This document shows positions 1 to 9,286 of a stretch of 64,000 nt of DNA, one piece after another. The DNA lies in assembly GCF_947492815.1 (NCBI RefSeq), contig NZ_CANLOB010000024.1, forward strand, positions 26,186 through 90,185, in the 5' to 3' direction. How positions within the stretch are numbered: position 1 is the first letter of the stretch; the number at the start of each line of letters is the position of its first letter. A program made the translations under genes and the position numbers. A model generated the notes under the pieces. The model worked only from the letters and a program-made list of their open reading frames with translations. It did not search any database and had not been told where the DNA came from. The stretch is from an uncultured Dokdonia sp. (GTDB lineage Bacteria > Bacteroidota > Bacteroidia > Flavobacteriales > Flavobacteriaceae).

Positions 1-1
1 T

Positions 2-187
2 CATGATATTGAACTAAGTTACAATGATTACGACAGGTGCATAAACGGTATATATGAAGAATTTGACATGAATGGAAAAACAGTAAGAAAAATAAGATAT
101 GAAAATGGAGATCATATCAAAACTCTAGTCTTAGAAGATACTGAAAACCCTATAGAACATCCTATTTTCAGTTTAAAAGAAAAATAG
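2..187 (+). CDS. 3' end of a MORN-like (YwqK-type) repeat protein, partial
   Basis: Open frame entering from the left edge and ending at TAG 185-187; 61 codons are visible and the start lies outside the window. The peptide contains NGIYEEFDMNGKTVRKIRYE, the pattern of MORN_2/YwqK-type repeats (aromatic residue, then NGK, then a charged strand) that Bacteroidetes use in secreted or envelope proteins. Specific function cannot be named. Confidence 0.6.
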   Translation, partial: HDIELSYNDYDRCINGIYEEFDMNGKTVRKIRYENGDHIKTLVLEDTENPIEHPIFSLKEK

Positions 188-256
188 CCTATAGCTACGT
201 ACTATTTAAGTCAAACATATAAAAAGAATCTGTTTTCAAATATTTACTTTTGATAC

Positions 257-1477
257 ATGAGACATTATAAAAAATATAAAATAATTGTAACCTTATTAAT
301 AATTAGCATTCCTTACTTTTCTATTGTTAATGCCCAAACTTACAGAGAAATAAAAGAGGTTACTTTTGATGGATTTGAGATACACAACTCAAAATTCACC
401 GATTTGGATTGTGATGGTGATTTAGACATTCTTACTGTTGTATCAGATTCAACAACTACACCCATTTCAACAGTAGTAAAAAGTTATAAACACATTAGAG
501 ATAATCAATTTGTAAATTACAGAACAAAAACTATAAAAAAATTATATCAACAAAGTATTTTTCTGGTTGATTTAGATGGAGATGATGATTTAGACATTCT
601 TCAGAGTGGATCAAGAAGTTACGGGAAATCTCGCGGTTTAATGTTTCAATATGAAAATATTGGAGAAGGTAAATTTACACAGTTTAAGAATACTGTTTTT
701 GAAGGTTATATTTATTCAGCATTTGCAACAGTAGATATTGATGGAGATAATGATTTAGACATTATAATTATGGGCGATAAATCTTATAAAAAACCAGGAA
801 TAAGTCTGTATGAAAATATAGGATACGGAAACTACAGAAGAGATGAAAATATTTTTTTGAATGGGCTTCTTAATGGATCTATATCTTGCGCTGATATCGA
901 TAATGATGGTGATCAAGATGTACTAATTATTGGAGAAGATGAGTCCGAAAACACTCTAGCTAAAGTATACAAAAATAATGGGGAAGGTAAATTTACAGAA
1001 ATAAAAAATAATCCTTTTAAAGGTGTGTATTTTTGTGATTCTGAATTTGCTGATATCGACGGAGATGGTGATCAAGACTTACTAATTATTGGAGAAAATG
1101 CTAATGGTAGTATTGCTAACCTATATAAGAATAATAGTAAAGGTGAATTCCAACTAATAATTCAAAATAAAATTCTTCCAATGGATTTTTCTTCAATCAA
1201 TTTTATTGACGTAGATAATGATGCAGATTTAGATATTTTTGTAACAGGCAATTACACCTCTGAAGATGATAATGATGGATACAGAACAATTTTATATTTA
1301 AACGATGGAATGGGTAATTTTGAAATTAGTCCTGACTCTAAACTCATAAATGTTAGTCAAGGACATCTAGATTTTGCTGATCTTGATAATGATGGAGATA
1401 AAGATATTTTAATCTCTGGCGAAGGCAATGAAACAAGGTTTGCTATGAAATTGTATAAATATACATCAAAAAAATAA
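257..1477 (+). CDS. Secreted FG-GAP/VCBS-repeat protein
   Basis: 406 aa with an N-terminal signal peptide (hydrophobic ITLLIISIPYFSIV-like core, probable cleavage after NAQ). Seven calcium-binding loops of the DxDxDGDxD type recur about every 45-55 residues, for example DLDCDGDLDIL, DIDGDNDLDII and DIDGDGDQDLL, each followed by a beta-rich blade. This is the layout of an FG-GAP/VCBS beta-propeller, usually an extracellular binding module. No T9SS sorting domain is visible at the C-terminus (it ends KLYKYTSKK), so it may be periplasmic or exported another way. The ligand is unknown. The start ATG 257 gives a complete signal peptide. Confidence 0.85.
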   Translation: MRHYKKYKIIVTLLIISIPYFSIVNAQTYREIKEVTFDGFEIHNSKFTDLDCDGDLDILTVVSDSTTTPISTVVKSYKHIRDNQFVNYRTKTIKKLYQQSIFLVDLDGDDDLDILQSGSRSYGKSRGLMFQYENIGEGKFTQFKNTVFEGYIYSAFATVDIDGDNDLDIIIMGDKSYKKPGISLYENIGYGNYRRDENIFLNGLLNGSISCADIDNDGDQDVLIIGEDESENTLAKVYKNNGEGKFTEIKNNPFKGVYFCDSEFADIDGDGDQDLLIIGENANGSIANLYKNNSKGEFQLIIQNKILPMDFSSINFIDVDNDADLDIFVTGNYTSEDDNDGYRTILYLNDGMGNFEISPDSKLINVSQGHLDFADLDNDGDKDILISGEGNETRFAMKLYKYTSKK

Positions 1478-1511
1478 CCTCTAATTTTACATTTTAAAAT
1501 AGCATACATAC

Positions 1512-2048
1512 ATGGATAAAGAATTATACTTATTAGGTTTAATCTTGAAGAAACATAAAATCAATAGTACTATTGACGCATCAAAAAAGCAAGTCGAGAT
1601 TGGAAAAGCTTCAGGAAATAATAAAGATATAGCCATCTATTTTGGGGCAGCAATTATCATATTTGCAGCGCTTCTCTTTCTACAAATTCAATTTAATTTT
1701 GGGCGAGTATTCTTATATGCGATTCCTGTTTCTTCATTTTTTTACGGTATAAATAAATATATAGGTAGTCAAAAAGCAAATAGGTTTTTTAAAACAATTT
1801 CGCCAAAAGGAATTACATTAAAAAACAAAGAAGATGCAATAGAAATACCTGCAGAAAACATATTAAAAATAGATACTGTCATCAATGTTGATGACCCTAG
1901 TGGATCAGAAGGCGACTTAAACATCGTCACCTCTGAAAATAAGACACATTTACTTTTTAATATAACAGGAAGTAATGTAAAGTATTTAAAAGATGACCTT
2001 GAAAACTTGAAAAGAATCATCAATGGTATTTTAAACAGCACTGATTAA
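1512..2048 (+). CDS. Hypothetical two-helix membrane protein
   Basis: 178 aa, family not recognised. About 40 polar residues are followed by two adjacent hydrophobic segments (about residues 41-58 and 64-82), then a soluble C-terminal half with a pleckstrin-like beta pattern (IEIPAENILKIDTVINV), as in small membrane-anchored PH-like bacterial proteins; that comparison is only inference. It follows the FG-GAP gene by 34 bp on the same strand, so the two may be co-transcribed. Confidence 0.65.
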   Translation: MDKELYLLGLILKKHKINSTIDASKKQVEIGKASGNNKDIAIYFGAAIIIFAALLFLQIQFNFGRVFLYAIPVSSFFYGINKYIGSQKANRFFKTISPKGITLKNKEDAIEIPAENILKIDTVINVDDPSGSEGDLNIVTSENKTHLLFNITGSNVKYLKDDLENLKRIINGILNSTD

Positions 2049-2143
2049 TTTCACATAACACAGTAGATAATTCCTAAACGACCATCATAAGTCTATTTGT
2101 ATAAAAATAGCTGATTGAAAAATGGGTTATCATACATCTGGAT

Positions 2144-2733
2144 TTATTTCAATGCATCTTTAAAACCAAAGCTTCCTTTGTTGGTTTGATTATTACATCT
2201 ACAATAGGTAATAAGATCATAATCAATCTCAAGGGATTTTACATTTCTAAATGTATATCCCCCTAAAGTAGCATTTCCACCAGTTGTAAATGATGTATAG
2301 CATTTTTTACTTATAGCTCTTTTCCTTTCAGGTAATCCATCTGGCGGTAAATTATCAGGATCATAAGGAGTGGCACTCCCATCTGGGAAATTTGCAGCTG
2401 TTAGTTGACATTCCGTAGCATCGCATAGTATCCATTTAATATACCCAGCACCTTGTCTGGGTTCTCTATCTACGTCAGCTACGCAAGGGCGCTCTGATCC
2501 TTTTTTCCAATCAAAACTTTTACAATAGAATATCCTCCATTGCCTCCACAAGCATTAGGGTCTTTATCTCCAGATAACGAAGCCGTATACGTACACTTCC
2601 CTTCACATCCTCCTGGACATTCCAGAGAACTTCTAGCTTCCGACTTACATCCAATAATAAATAGAAAAATACCTCCAAGCACAAGAATCTGATACAGATA
2701 TCTTGTCATGCAATCTAATGTTTTCATAATCAT
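2144..2733 (-). pseudogene. Cys-rich lipoprotein gene in two frames, joined by a -1 shift at A AAA AAG
   Basis: The upstream frame (2733 down to 2479) encodes a lipoprotein signal peptide with lipobox FIIGC and a Cys-rich stretch (CPGGCEGKC), and runs out as GKKDQSALA-stop. The next frame (open from 2551 to 2144) continues plausibly as KKGSERPCVADVDREP and more Cys-containing sequence. The junction falls on AAAAAAG (complement of 2500-2506), read as A AAA AAG in the upstream frame. A -1 slip there gives one protein of about 196 aa. It is either a pseudogene, a homopolymer sequencing error, or programmed frameshifting. No family is recognised. Confidence 0.6.
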
Positions 2734-2858
2734 TCATTTTATAATTCCCTCTAAAATTAAAACACTTACTATCAGTACTTAACAATTAAAAAGCTTAGAT
2801 TTCAAAAGTCTTTCTACTATTTTTCAATAGGGCAAATCATAAAATGAAATGGTTCTTT

Positions 2859-2880
2859 ATACGCTTTCGCGAAAGCGTAT
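2859..2880. repeat. HIP-like palindrome, copy 1 (intergenic, 22 bp perfect)
   Basis: Perfect palindrome built on TACGCTTTCGCGAAAGCGTA plus one extra pair at each end. It lies in the divergent intergenic region between the frameshifted lipoprotein gene and the 534-aa lipoprotein. First of 14 exact copies of the 14-bp core in the window. Confidence 0.95.
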
Positions 2881-2964
2881 AAACACCCGTAAAAACACCT
2901 GATTTTCAGTACTATATTCTAATTATTTTTGAAACTTCACTAATTCATCTAAACCAGTATCCCC

Positions 2965-4569
2965 ATGAAAAAAACAGTTCTATTTTTTACGGCAGGAATT
3001 GTATTGCTTTTATGTACTGCATGCCCAGGGCCTAGCAACAAAACAACTAGTTACGAAGTAAATATCAATCAAATTACAAGAGCTAATGCACCCGCTTTAC
3101 AATCTTTTGCACATGCAACTTCTGGTGATGATTGGTTATTATTTGCGGGTCGGACAAATAAAGATGCTTTAATAGGCGGAATTCATAACCTAAATGCGAA
3201 TTATGCCGATTCATCATTTATCCCTAAGTCATTCAACACTAAAATATACACCTACAATCCAAAAGATGATACTGTTTGGAGTATTGATTATAAAGAAGTA
3301 ATGGATGGTCTTAATGCCCATCTATCCAAAGACAAAACATCAGAAATGTATGCTTCTTTTGAAAAGTTAGAAAAAGACAGCACAAACTTCACTTCTATTT
3401 TTGTTAACTCAAATCCTTTAGTAACTCAGGACAATGGGTATTTATATCTTGTAGGCGGATACGGTCCAAAAAACTTTACGTATTTTCAAGATACACCTAA
3501 TTGGCATCAAGATACCACTGCTACAGATAAGAAAAAGCAAGAATACATCACATATGACCAAGTAGTTAGATTGCATATAGCATCTTTAGTAAAACTCACA
3601 AAAAAAGATTCCCTAACAGATAAAGAATGGGCTAACGTTTTCCGTTATGATACAAACACATCGCTGGTAAGCACAGGTGCTGAAGTATTAAAAATGGGAA
3701 GTACTTTTTACGTAGCCGGAGGACATGACTTTACAAGTAATAGTCAAAAATACTTAGATGCGGTATATCCATTTACTATAAAGCCTTCTGACAATACTTT
3801 ATCTTTAGGCGTACGTGTAGGGCAGCCTATTTCTGATGTATCTGACCCTACAGATCCTGCAGCTGATAACACCTCTATTTTTAGACGTAGAGATGGTCCT
3901 GTAACACCTTCTATTTATTATAATGCTACAGAAAATAGAATGGAACAAAGTCTCACTTTTTATGGAGGTGTATTTAAACCAGGAGAGGATTTACAAGCAT
4001 GGAATAATGCCATTTATGTACATCCAGATTGGGCAACTCAAAATAAGTTATATACCTATGACACTTCTTATAATCAAGATAATTTTAATGTATACGCGTG
4101 TGGTAATTTTGTAGGTCTTGATAATGATAGCAACTTATTGCATACTTTTTTATTAGGAGGTATCGGAGACGGGAAACCTTCAAGTGCATTATCTGGTTTT
4201 ACCAATACAGGTTTACACGTTACTATGGATGTAAAGAAACAACCCTTACATAGTGTGATTAAAGATACGTTACACAATGTTTTTGGAAATACATCTTCTT
4301 TTTATGGAGCTGAATCTATCTTAATTAAAAGTGAAAGCAATGTACTGTCAAAAGCACCTCATCAAGTTAATGGTAATACGGTTCAAGAAAATACAGAAAT
4401 CATTGACTTAAAAGCAAGCTTTAGAGTGAGTGACACAACAACAATAACAATTGGTCATATATATGGCGGCATAGAAGCTTTTGAATCCAATCCAGGAACG
4501 TATGGACAGGGGAAGTCTGCAGCATCAAATAAAATATGGGAAGTGACACTTACCAAAAAAGAAGAGTAG
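2965..4569 (+). CDS. Hypothetical lipoprotein, 534 aa
   Basis: Signal peptide with lipobox LLCTAC (cleavage before Cys20), then a long beta-rich domain. Segments such as YLYLVGGYGPKN, FYVAGGHDFTSN and HTFLLGGIGDGK recur and resemble the GG-centred blades of Kelch-type propellers, so an outer-membrane or periplasmic beta-propeller lipoprotein is a reasonable guess; no catalytic motif is visible. Monocistronic by context: it is divergent from its upstream neighbour and followed by a strong hairpin terminator. Confidence 0.8.
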   Translation: MKKTVLFFTAGIVLLLCTACPGPSNKTTSYEVNINQITRANAPALQSFAHATSGDDWLLFAGRTNKDALIGGIHNLNANYADSSFIPKSFNTKIYTYNPKDDTVWSIDYKEVMDGLNAHLSKDKTSEMYASFEKLEKDSTNFTSIFVNSNPLVTQDNGYLYLVGGYGPKNFTYFQDTPNWHQDTTATDKKKQEYITYDQVVRLHIASLVKLTKKDSLTDKEWANVFRYDTNTSLVSTGAEVLKMGSTFYVAGGHDFTSNSQKYLDAVYPFTIKPSDNTLSLGVRVGQPISDVSDPTDPAADNTSIFRRRDGPVTPSIYYNATENRMEQSLTFYGGVFKPGEDLQAWNNAIYVHPDWATQNKLYTYDTSYNQDNFNVYACGNFVGLDNDSNLLHTFLLGGIGDGKPSSALSGFTNTGLHVTMDVKKQPLHSVIKDTLHNVFGNTSSFYGAESILIKSESNVLSKAPHQVNGNTVQENTEIIDLKASFRVSDTTTITIGHIYGGIEAFESNPGTYGQGKSAASNKIWEVTLTKKEE

Positions 4570-4594
4570 GCTATTAGCTATCGTTTTTAACATA

Positions 4595-4630
4595 AAAAAG
4601 CCTTCTATCAAAAGAGATAGAAGGCTTTTT
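4595..4630. terminator. Bidirectional intrinsic terminator
   Basis: A 15-bp perfect stem (AAAAAGCCTTCTATC against GATAGAAGGCTTTTT) with a 6-nt loop and T-runs on both strands, between convergent genes ending at 4569 (+) and 4654 (-). Serves both. Confidence 0.9.
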
Positions 4631-4653
4631 AGTATTTTATCTTGTATGCTTTT

Positions 4654-5121
4654 TTACTTTTTTGCGCCTACATATTGATCTGCAGCCCAAACCCCTTTTT
4701 GAACAATTGTTCCTGAGGCATCAAATTGTTTTCCTTTTCCGTTTTTCTTATTATTTTTCCATTTACCACTCCATTTTGAACTATCTAACAAAATCATAGA
4801 TCCTTTTCCGTGGCGTTCATTATTTCTGAAAGACCCTTCATAGCGAGTACCATCTGGCCACGTATATGTACCTCGTCCTGAAATAACAGAACCTGCAAGG
4901 TTACCAGAATACTTTGTTCCGTCAAACCAAATAATATTTCCTTTTACTAGATTACCGGAAGCTACCTCTACATCAAAACTAGCACCTTGCAATGTAAATT
5001 TATGCCATCCATCTGGCAATTGAGCAATATCGCTACTATATGGAATTGCATTGATATCTTGTGCTTGTACATTAAAAACAGTAGCTACAACAAGTCCTAT
5101 TATAAGTATTATCTTTTTCAT
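4654..5121 (-). CDS. Secreted MORN-repeat protein
   Basis: 155 aa with a Sec signal peptide (MKKIILIIGLVVATVFNVQA, then QD). The mature part carries MORN repeats: GTYTWPDGTRYEGSFRNN, ERHGKGSMIL, SGKWKNNKKNGKGKQF, with the usual Y/W-G-x-G-K-G spacing. MORN sheets bind lipids or proteins; no enzymatic domain is fused here, so it is likely a periplasmic or outer-membrane scaffold. Convergent with the 534-aa lipoprotein and sharing its terminator. Confidence 0.85.
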   Translation of the reverse strand: MKKIILIIGLVVATVFNVQAQDINAIPYSSDIAQLPDGWHKFTLQGASFDVEVASGNLVKGNIIWFDGTKYSGNLAGSVISGRGTYTWPDGTRYEGSFRNNERHGKGSMILLDSSKWSGKWKNNKKNGKGKQFDASGTIVQKGVWAADQYVGAKK

Positions 5122-5286
5122 GCGTATTTATTTTTTTGGTGATTTACTGTAGTGAGTCGACACAAATAGTTAGGTACTTACAAAATGAAGTAAAGTTTTA
5201 AAAATTGTCATTTTTACACTTTTCATCGTAATGAATGCAAAATACACACGACACAATACCCATAACTCATTTATTTCAAAAAAGTT

Positions 5287-5673
5287 ATGGAAACTAATAA
5301 TCAGAAAGACATTATCATATTTGATGGAGAATGTAATTTATGTAATGGCGTAATAGGATGGCTTATGAAGTTTGCCCCTACGGCAACTTTTGAATTTCTG
5401 CCTTTTCAATCCCCCAAAGGTCAGCAACTGTTACGCCATTATGATAGAGCAACAGATCGTTTAGATACTGTTATTCTTATTAATAAAGATGGTATGCATA
5501 CACATTCTGATGGATTCTTAAAGATTGTTGCTGAAATACCTAAATGGAAGCGTGCTGCCGCATTGTTAGCTTTTATTCCTAGAATGCTTAGGGATTATGT
5601 CTATAAGACAGCCTCTCGTAATAGGTTGAAATGGTTTGGAGTTTCTAAGAGTTGCACCATTAATTTTGGATAA
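5287..5673 (+). CDS. DCC family thiol-disulfide oxidoreductase (DUF393)
   Basis: 128 aa. The N-terminus has the family hallmark DGECNLCNG (D-x-x-C-x-x-C) right after a short beta strand (IIIFD), followed by a thioredoxin-like domain with FLPFQSPKGQ and a terminal basic region. DCC proteins are small predicted cytoplasmic thiol-disulfide oxidoreductases of uncertain substrate. Length fits the family. Stands alone with its own terminator downstream. Confidence 0.9.
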   Translation: METNNQKDIIIFDGECNLCNGVIGWLMKFAPTATFEFLPFQSPKGQQLLRHYDRATDRLDTVILINKDGMHTHSDGFLKIVAEIPKWKRAAALLAFIPRMLRDYVYKTASRNRLKWFGVSKSCTINFG

Positions 5674-5695
5674 ATATCACTTACCTACACATAGA

Positions 5696-5727
5696 AAAAA
5701 ACGGATGGCATAAGCCATTCGTTTTTT
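5696..5727 (+). terminator. Intrinsic terminator of the DCC gene
   Basis: Stem AAAAAACGGATGGC / GCCATTCGTTTTTT (one G-T wobble), 4-nt loop, T6 tail, 22 bp after the stop codon. Confidence 0.85.
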
Positions 5728-5978
5728 ATTGTAAAGCACCACTCTCACAAACACTACTCTTTGAGGTAAGTAATGTACTGTTCCTAATTAATCCTATGAG
5801 AGTGATGCTTAGCTAAAGATCGTTATCCTATTTTTCATAAACATCTATAGTAGACCTACTTTTTAACTTTATACTACAAAAACTACGTACAGACGAGTGT
5901 TCATAAAACAGCAAGTGATAATTAGCATATATTTTATTAGACATAAGTAAGTTACTATAGCTTTTTACAGGAATAGTA

Positions 5979-6011
5979 AAACCCGATAGCATTTTACTCA
6001 CTACCGGGTTT
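5979..6011 (-). terminator. Hairpin with T-run downstream of yiaA
   Basis: Arms AAACCCGATAG and CTACCGGGTTT (one mismatch). On the minus strand it is followed by TTTTAC, so it could be a backup terminator for the yiaA transcript. Confidence 0.55.
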
Positions 6012-6021
6012 CTCACACCAC

Positions 6022-6057
6022 ACAACAAAGTGCAACATATATATTGCACTTTGTTGT
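6022..6057 (-). terminator. 14-bp perfect hairpin abutting the yiaA stop
   Basis: ACAACAAAGTGCAA and TTGCACTTTGTTGT form a perfect 14-bp stem with an 8-nt AT loop, starting immediately after the TAG of yiaA. There is no U-tract, so it may protect the 3' end rather than terminate. Confidence 0.55.
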
Positions 6058-6513
6058 CTACTTATCTTTTTGTTCTAAAAACTTAGTATCCCTTGTATTC
6101 TTTTGTACAGCAATAGCTGCAAAAAGGCTTAAGAAAAATGAAATACCATAAAATCCTTTTTCACTTAGGTCTAATGTTGCATTCCAAAGCCCTACAACTA
6201 GTAGTAGCATTGATGCTATAGTAACAAACCAACTTACACCATAATAAATATCTGTCACTGGTATTCCTTCCAGCTTATCCCTTACCGATTTCTGCACAGA
6301 AATCACTGAAAACAAACCAAATAGCAATACAGTAAAATAATATCCTTTTTCATTAAACTCCATTGCTGCATTCCAAAGTCCTACACAAAAAGAGACCATT
6401 CCAATTAATAAAGAAGCCCAAGACGCTGCTATAAATGCTGCTGTTGGTTTTGCATTAAATTCTTCTTTTGCTTTATCCTTTTTTTCCGTTTGAATTTTTA
6501 CTTGATTTTCCAT
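6058..6513 (-). CDS. yiaA: YiaA-like inner-membrane protein
   Basis: 151 aa with two copies of the two-helix YiaAB domain: SFCVGLWNAAMEFNEKGYYF and VVGLWNATLDLSEKGFYG. The repeated GLWNA-x6-EKG(Y/F)Y motif and the SVQKSVRDKLEGIPVTDIYYG linker match E. coli YiaA closely from memory. Four transmembrane helices are predicted. The function in E. coli is not established. Probably in an operon with the zinc-ribbon membrane protein 31 bp upstream. Confidence 0.9.
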   Translation of the reverse strand: MENQVKIQTEKKDKAKEEFNAKPTAAFIAASWASLLIGMVSFCVGLWNAAMEFNEKGYYFTVLLFGLFSVISVQKSVRDKLEGIPVTDIYYGVSWFVTIASMLLLVVGLWNATLDLSEKGFYGISFFLSLFAAIAVQKNTRDTKFLEQKDK

Positions 6514-6544
6514 TGTTGTATGTTTTAGTGTTTGTGTTATTTTC

Positions 6545-7627
6545 TTATTTAGTTATAATCTGATCTCCACAAGAATAGCAATGTGGCAAGTGTGCATAAT
6601 TCTTAGTATCACAGGTTTTACAATTTTTAAAAAGTTGAAGTCCGCAATGACGACAATAGGTGGTAACTTTTAGCGAGCCCGATCTGTTTTTACTTTTTCC
6701 ACTTTGAAAAATTTCATTAATGAGATAATCTTTCCCACAACTAGGACACATATGGTTCTCTAATGCTTTCTCTGCGACTTCCTCTTTAATTTTTTTTGAA
6801 CGCTCTAAAGAAGAAAGCTGTAACTCTTCTTTTTTTCTTTTGACGAAAGCTTTTAAATGTTTAATAGCATATATCCCTAGTAATACAGAAACGATGATTC
6901 CTATGGTGTACCTCACATATCCCCCGTAACTAGGTAAATACGGTACTAATCCTATAAAAAAAGCATAGAACGCAAAGAATACAAATCCTCTAAATAATGG
7001 CCAGTAACTATGTCTCCGTTTCTTTACCAGCATCCAAATCCCTAGAAGTAACACAGGAATTACAAATAGTAATCGACTTATAAATAATTGTAAATTATAC
7101 GCACGATCTGCCTCAAGATAAAGCACTCTTGCTTTAGATTCTTCTTCATGTATAAGATCATTATACTTAGTCTCTTCTGCATAAAAACTATCTATAGATG
7201 ATTGCAATAAGATTTTTTCTGACTTAAATGTCTTAAGAGACGCTCGCAAAGAGTCCAATATATAATTACGTCTTTGAATCTCTTTATTTACTTGAGAAGA
7301 CTGTGTTGCTGTACGTGTTGAAATCCACGTTTTAAAGGAGGCTTGCTGTTGATCTAATGTATTTTGAGCAAGATTTATAGATAATTGCACCTCATCTTGA
7401 GCATCTAATTTTCCCTCAATAGAATCTCGAATACTTTGCTTTAAAACTCTGTATTTTTTAATATCTGTTTCTATTTCAAAATCTGATATATAAGGACGTT
7501 TATCTTCTCCATCAATATCCCAGATAATTCTATTGGCAAGTCCTATCAAAAAGATAGCTAAAAGAAAACTGATGACATAGTGAATAAAAGTAGTCGTACG
7601 GGTAAGTTTTTTATTATTAAATTCCAT
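6545..7627 (-). CDS. Membrane protein with coiled coil and C-terminal zinc ribbons
   Basis: 360 aa. One N-terminal membrane helix (about 15-32), a long charged helical region (about 55-170, coiled-coil-like), then further helices (about 182-199, 208-225, 237-258) and a cytoplasmic tail. The tail has paired Cys knuckles CPSCGKDYL, YCRHCGLQLFKNCKTC and CYSCGD, typical of bacterial zinc-ribbon domains. Function unknown; the layout suggests a membrane-anchored sensor or scaffold. Upstream partner of yiaA on the same strand. Confidence 0.75.
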   Translation of the reverse strand: MEFNNKKLTRTTTFIHYVISFLLAIFLIGLANRIIWDIDGEDKRPYISDFEIETDIKKYRVLKQSIRDSIEGKLDAQDEVQLSINLAQNTLDQQQASFKTWISTRTATQSSQVNKEIQRRNYILDSLRASLKTFKSEKILLQSSIDSFYAEETKYNDLIHEEESKARVLYLEADRAYNLQLFISRLLFVIPVLLLGIWMLVKKRRHSYWPLFRGFVFFAFYAFFIGLVPYLPSYGGYVRYTIGIIVSVLLGIYAIKHLKAFVKRKKEELQLSSLERSKKIKEEVAEKALENHMCPSCGKDYLINEIFQSGKSKNRSGSLKVTTYCRHCGLQLFKNCKTCDTKNYAHLPHCYSCGDQIITK

Positions 7628-7721
7628 GATTGTGTAGTTAAAAATTATATCCGTCTCTTTTTACAAATGAGTTAGTGATTTCACATGATCAATTGATGAG
7701 ACATAGATTCGCGAAGTTTTT

Positions 7722-8882
7722 TTACTCTGAGCAATAGGTACGTAGAGCTTCTAACACCATCGTATTAGTATCTCCTAACGAGATTGCTTTTTTAAGATCA
7801 GTACATATTTTATTCAGATCTTCTTCAGGTATTTCATTTTTCTGAGAAGTAATCACTAGAACACCCCTTGACTTAGTTAAAAATTGACCATTCTTAAACT
7901 CATATTTTCTAAGTATAGAAAATGCTCTATTTGCATATGCTTCCATATATAAAGGTTCAATAGTTATTGCTTTTTCAAAGTCTTCTTTCGCTTTTTCAAA
8001 TTGAAAATCTTCTAACTTAACAGTCCCTCTTAAAAAATAAGCCTCTGCCCAATTAGGTTTTAGTTCTATTGCCTTATTTATTTTTTTAATTGAATTTTTA
8101 TACTCAGATTTTCTAAAGAGATCTTGAGATTCCTTATAGTATTTAAAAAGTTTATCACTTAATTTATCTTCTTTATAGATACCTTTTTCATAGGTGTTTA
8201 CACCTTTTAATTCTCCCGTAGAATAATATGAATACATATCACCCTGAATTTCTCCAAATTCATTAAAATGTATTTTTTGTTTTAATTCTTTATTAGAATG
8301 ATAGACGTTCCATATTCCTATTTCTTTGCCATTTTTAAAAACACCATCTTGTTTTAAAACACCATTCTCATAAAAATTTCTTGATTGCCCATTAGCATAA
8401 CCATTTACATATTCAATCTCACTAGATAAGTTTCCATTTGGATAATACAGTTTTCGGATTCCGTTTAATCGTCCATTTACAAAAAAACCCTCCCCTTCTT
8501 TCAATCCTGTTAGATAGTAATCTATAAACCTTCCTGAATATGGCACAGAATGATTCTTAAGATACCAAGCTCCCTGTTTTTTAAACATTCTTTTTGTAGT
8601 AGGAATAATTTTAATACTATCTGCCCTTTGCACATAAGCTTTCGTAAATACATATACAATCACATCTAGATTATTATATTCAGAATTTTCTATGAGCTCT
8701 TTATCTTTTACATATACAATGTGGTCAATCTCATTTTCGGTTAATATGCCAAATCCTTCTTTAGGCTCTTCTATTATTGGAATAGAATCTACTACATATA
8801 GTGTTTCTTCGTTAGATGTTTGGCTAAAACCATATACTGGCAATAGCATTAATAGCAAACAGATTGTTTTATATAAATTCAT
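7722..8882 (-). CDS. Secreted MORN_2 (YwqK-like) plus TPR protein
   Basis: 386 aa from the ATG at 8882, chosen over an upstream ATG at 8939 because MNLYKTICLLLMLLPVYGFSQ is then a clean N-terminal signal peptide. The middle has YwqK-type repeats (LKEGEGFFVNGRLNGIRKLYYPNGN, shown here in part, then YVNGYANGQSRNFYENG, FKNGKEIGIWNVY). The C-terminal third is TPR (SEYKNSIKKINKAIELKP, AEAYFLRGTVKLEDFQFEKA). Such secreted hybrids are common in Flavobacteria; the partner is unknown. Confidence 0.8.
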   Translation of the reverse strand: MNLYKTICLLLMLLPVYGFSQTSNEETLYVVDSIPIIEEPKEGFGILTENEIDHIVYVKDKELIENSEYNNLDVIVYVFTKAYVQRADSIKIIPTTKRMFKKQGAWYLKNHSVPYSGRFIDYYLTGLKEGEGFFVNGRLNGIRKLYYPNGNLSSEIEYVNGYANGQSRNFYENGVLKQDGVFKNGKEIGIWNVYHSNKELKQKIHFNEFGEIQGDMYSYYSTGELKGVNTYEKGIYKEDKLSDKLFKYYKESQDLFRKSEYKNSIKKINKAIELKPNWAEAYFLRGTVKLEDFQFEKAKEDFEKAITIEPLYMEAYANRAFSILRKYEFKNGQFLTKSRGVLVITSQKNEIPEEDLNKICTDLKKAISLGDTNTMVLEALRTYCSE

Positions 8883-8923
8883 GATTGTGTATGTATGTGT
8901 GTTATAATGAAATGTATATACTC

Positions 8924-9220
8924 TTAAGAAAAGAAGCATATCAACATGAATAGTTGATTTATAATCAACAAACCTAGACTTATAACCAATAGTCTTCCTT
9001 TCATTCTTTTTCTATATAAAAGTGATATCTCTGAACCTATTAAAAGTGGTTGTATTATTAAAAAAGGAGTGGTTAACAAGCTTCTAAACACATTAATAAT
9101 TATGTGATGTATACCATATATATTTAGAAAGTATGTTCCAATAAAATAAGCTAGAATACCAAAGTTCAGAAACACTAACATCCTCTCTTTCATAGATGCT
9201 CCAATATGTTCAATTTCCAT
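8924..9220 (-). CDS. Hypothetical small membrane protein
   Basis: 98 aa from ATG 9220 (MEIEHIGASMKER); an upstream ATG at 9262 is also possible. Three hydrophobic segments (NFGILAYFIGTYFL, TTPFLIIQPLLIG, LLVISLGLLIINQLFML) suggest an integral membrane protein. No family recognised. Lies just upstream of the MORN_2/TPR gene on the same strand. Confidence 0.55.
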   Translation of the reverse strand: MEIEHIGASMKERMLVFLNFGILAYFIGTYFLNIYGIHHIIINVFRSLLTTPFLIIQPLLIGSEISLLYRKRMKGRLLVISLGLLIINQLFMLICFFS

Positions 9221-9286
9221 ATCTAATTCGTTAAAATGACATGGCAAATATGCAACAGCCACTCAAGTCATGAAATCTAAAATCAT

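Larger units (their letters stand above)
5674..6057. other. 384-bp gene-free region with hairpins
   Basis: Holds the DCC terminator and two hairpins facing the yiaA gene. A 73-aa open frame on the minus strand (5828-6049) covers both hairpins, has no family resemblance and is probably not a gene. Otherwise AT-rich with nothing recognised. Confidence 0.6.

Noticed and set aside
2466..2485. TACGTCAGCTACGCAA as a sixth ATACG inverted repeat
   Set aside because: Only the left half matches; right half is not TGnCGTA, and it is within the split lipoprotein gene.
2859..2880. HIP-like palindrome as a transcription terminator
   Set aside because: Most copies are inside genes and lack T-runs; they recur in all contexts.
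5828..6049. 73-aa ORF on the minus strand
   Set aside because: It covers two strong hairpins, has no family resemblance or plausible composition, and no start context.
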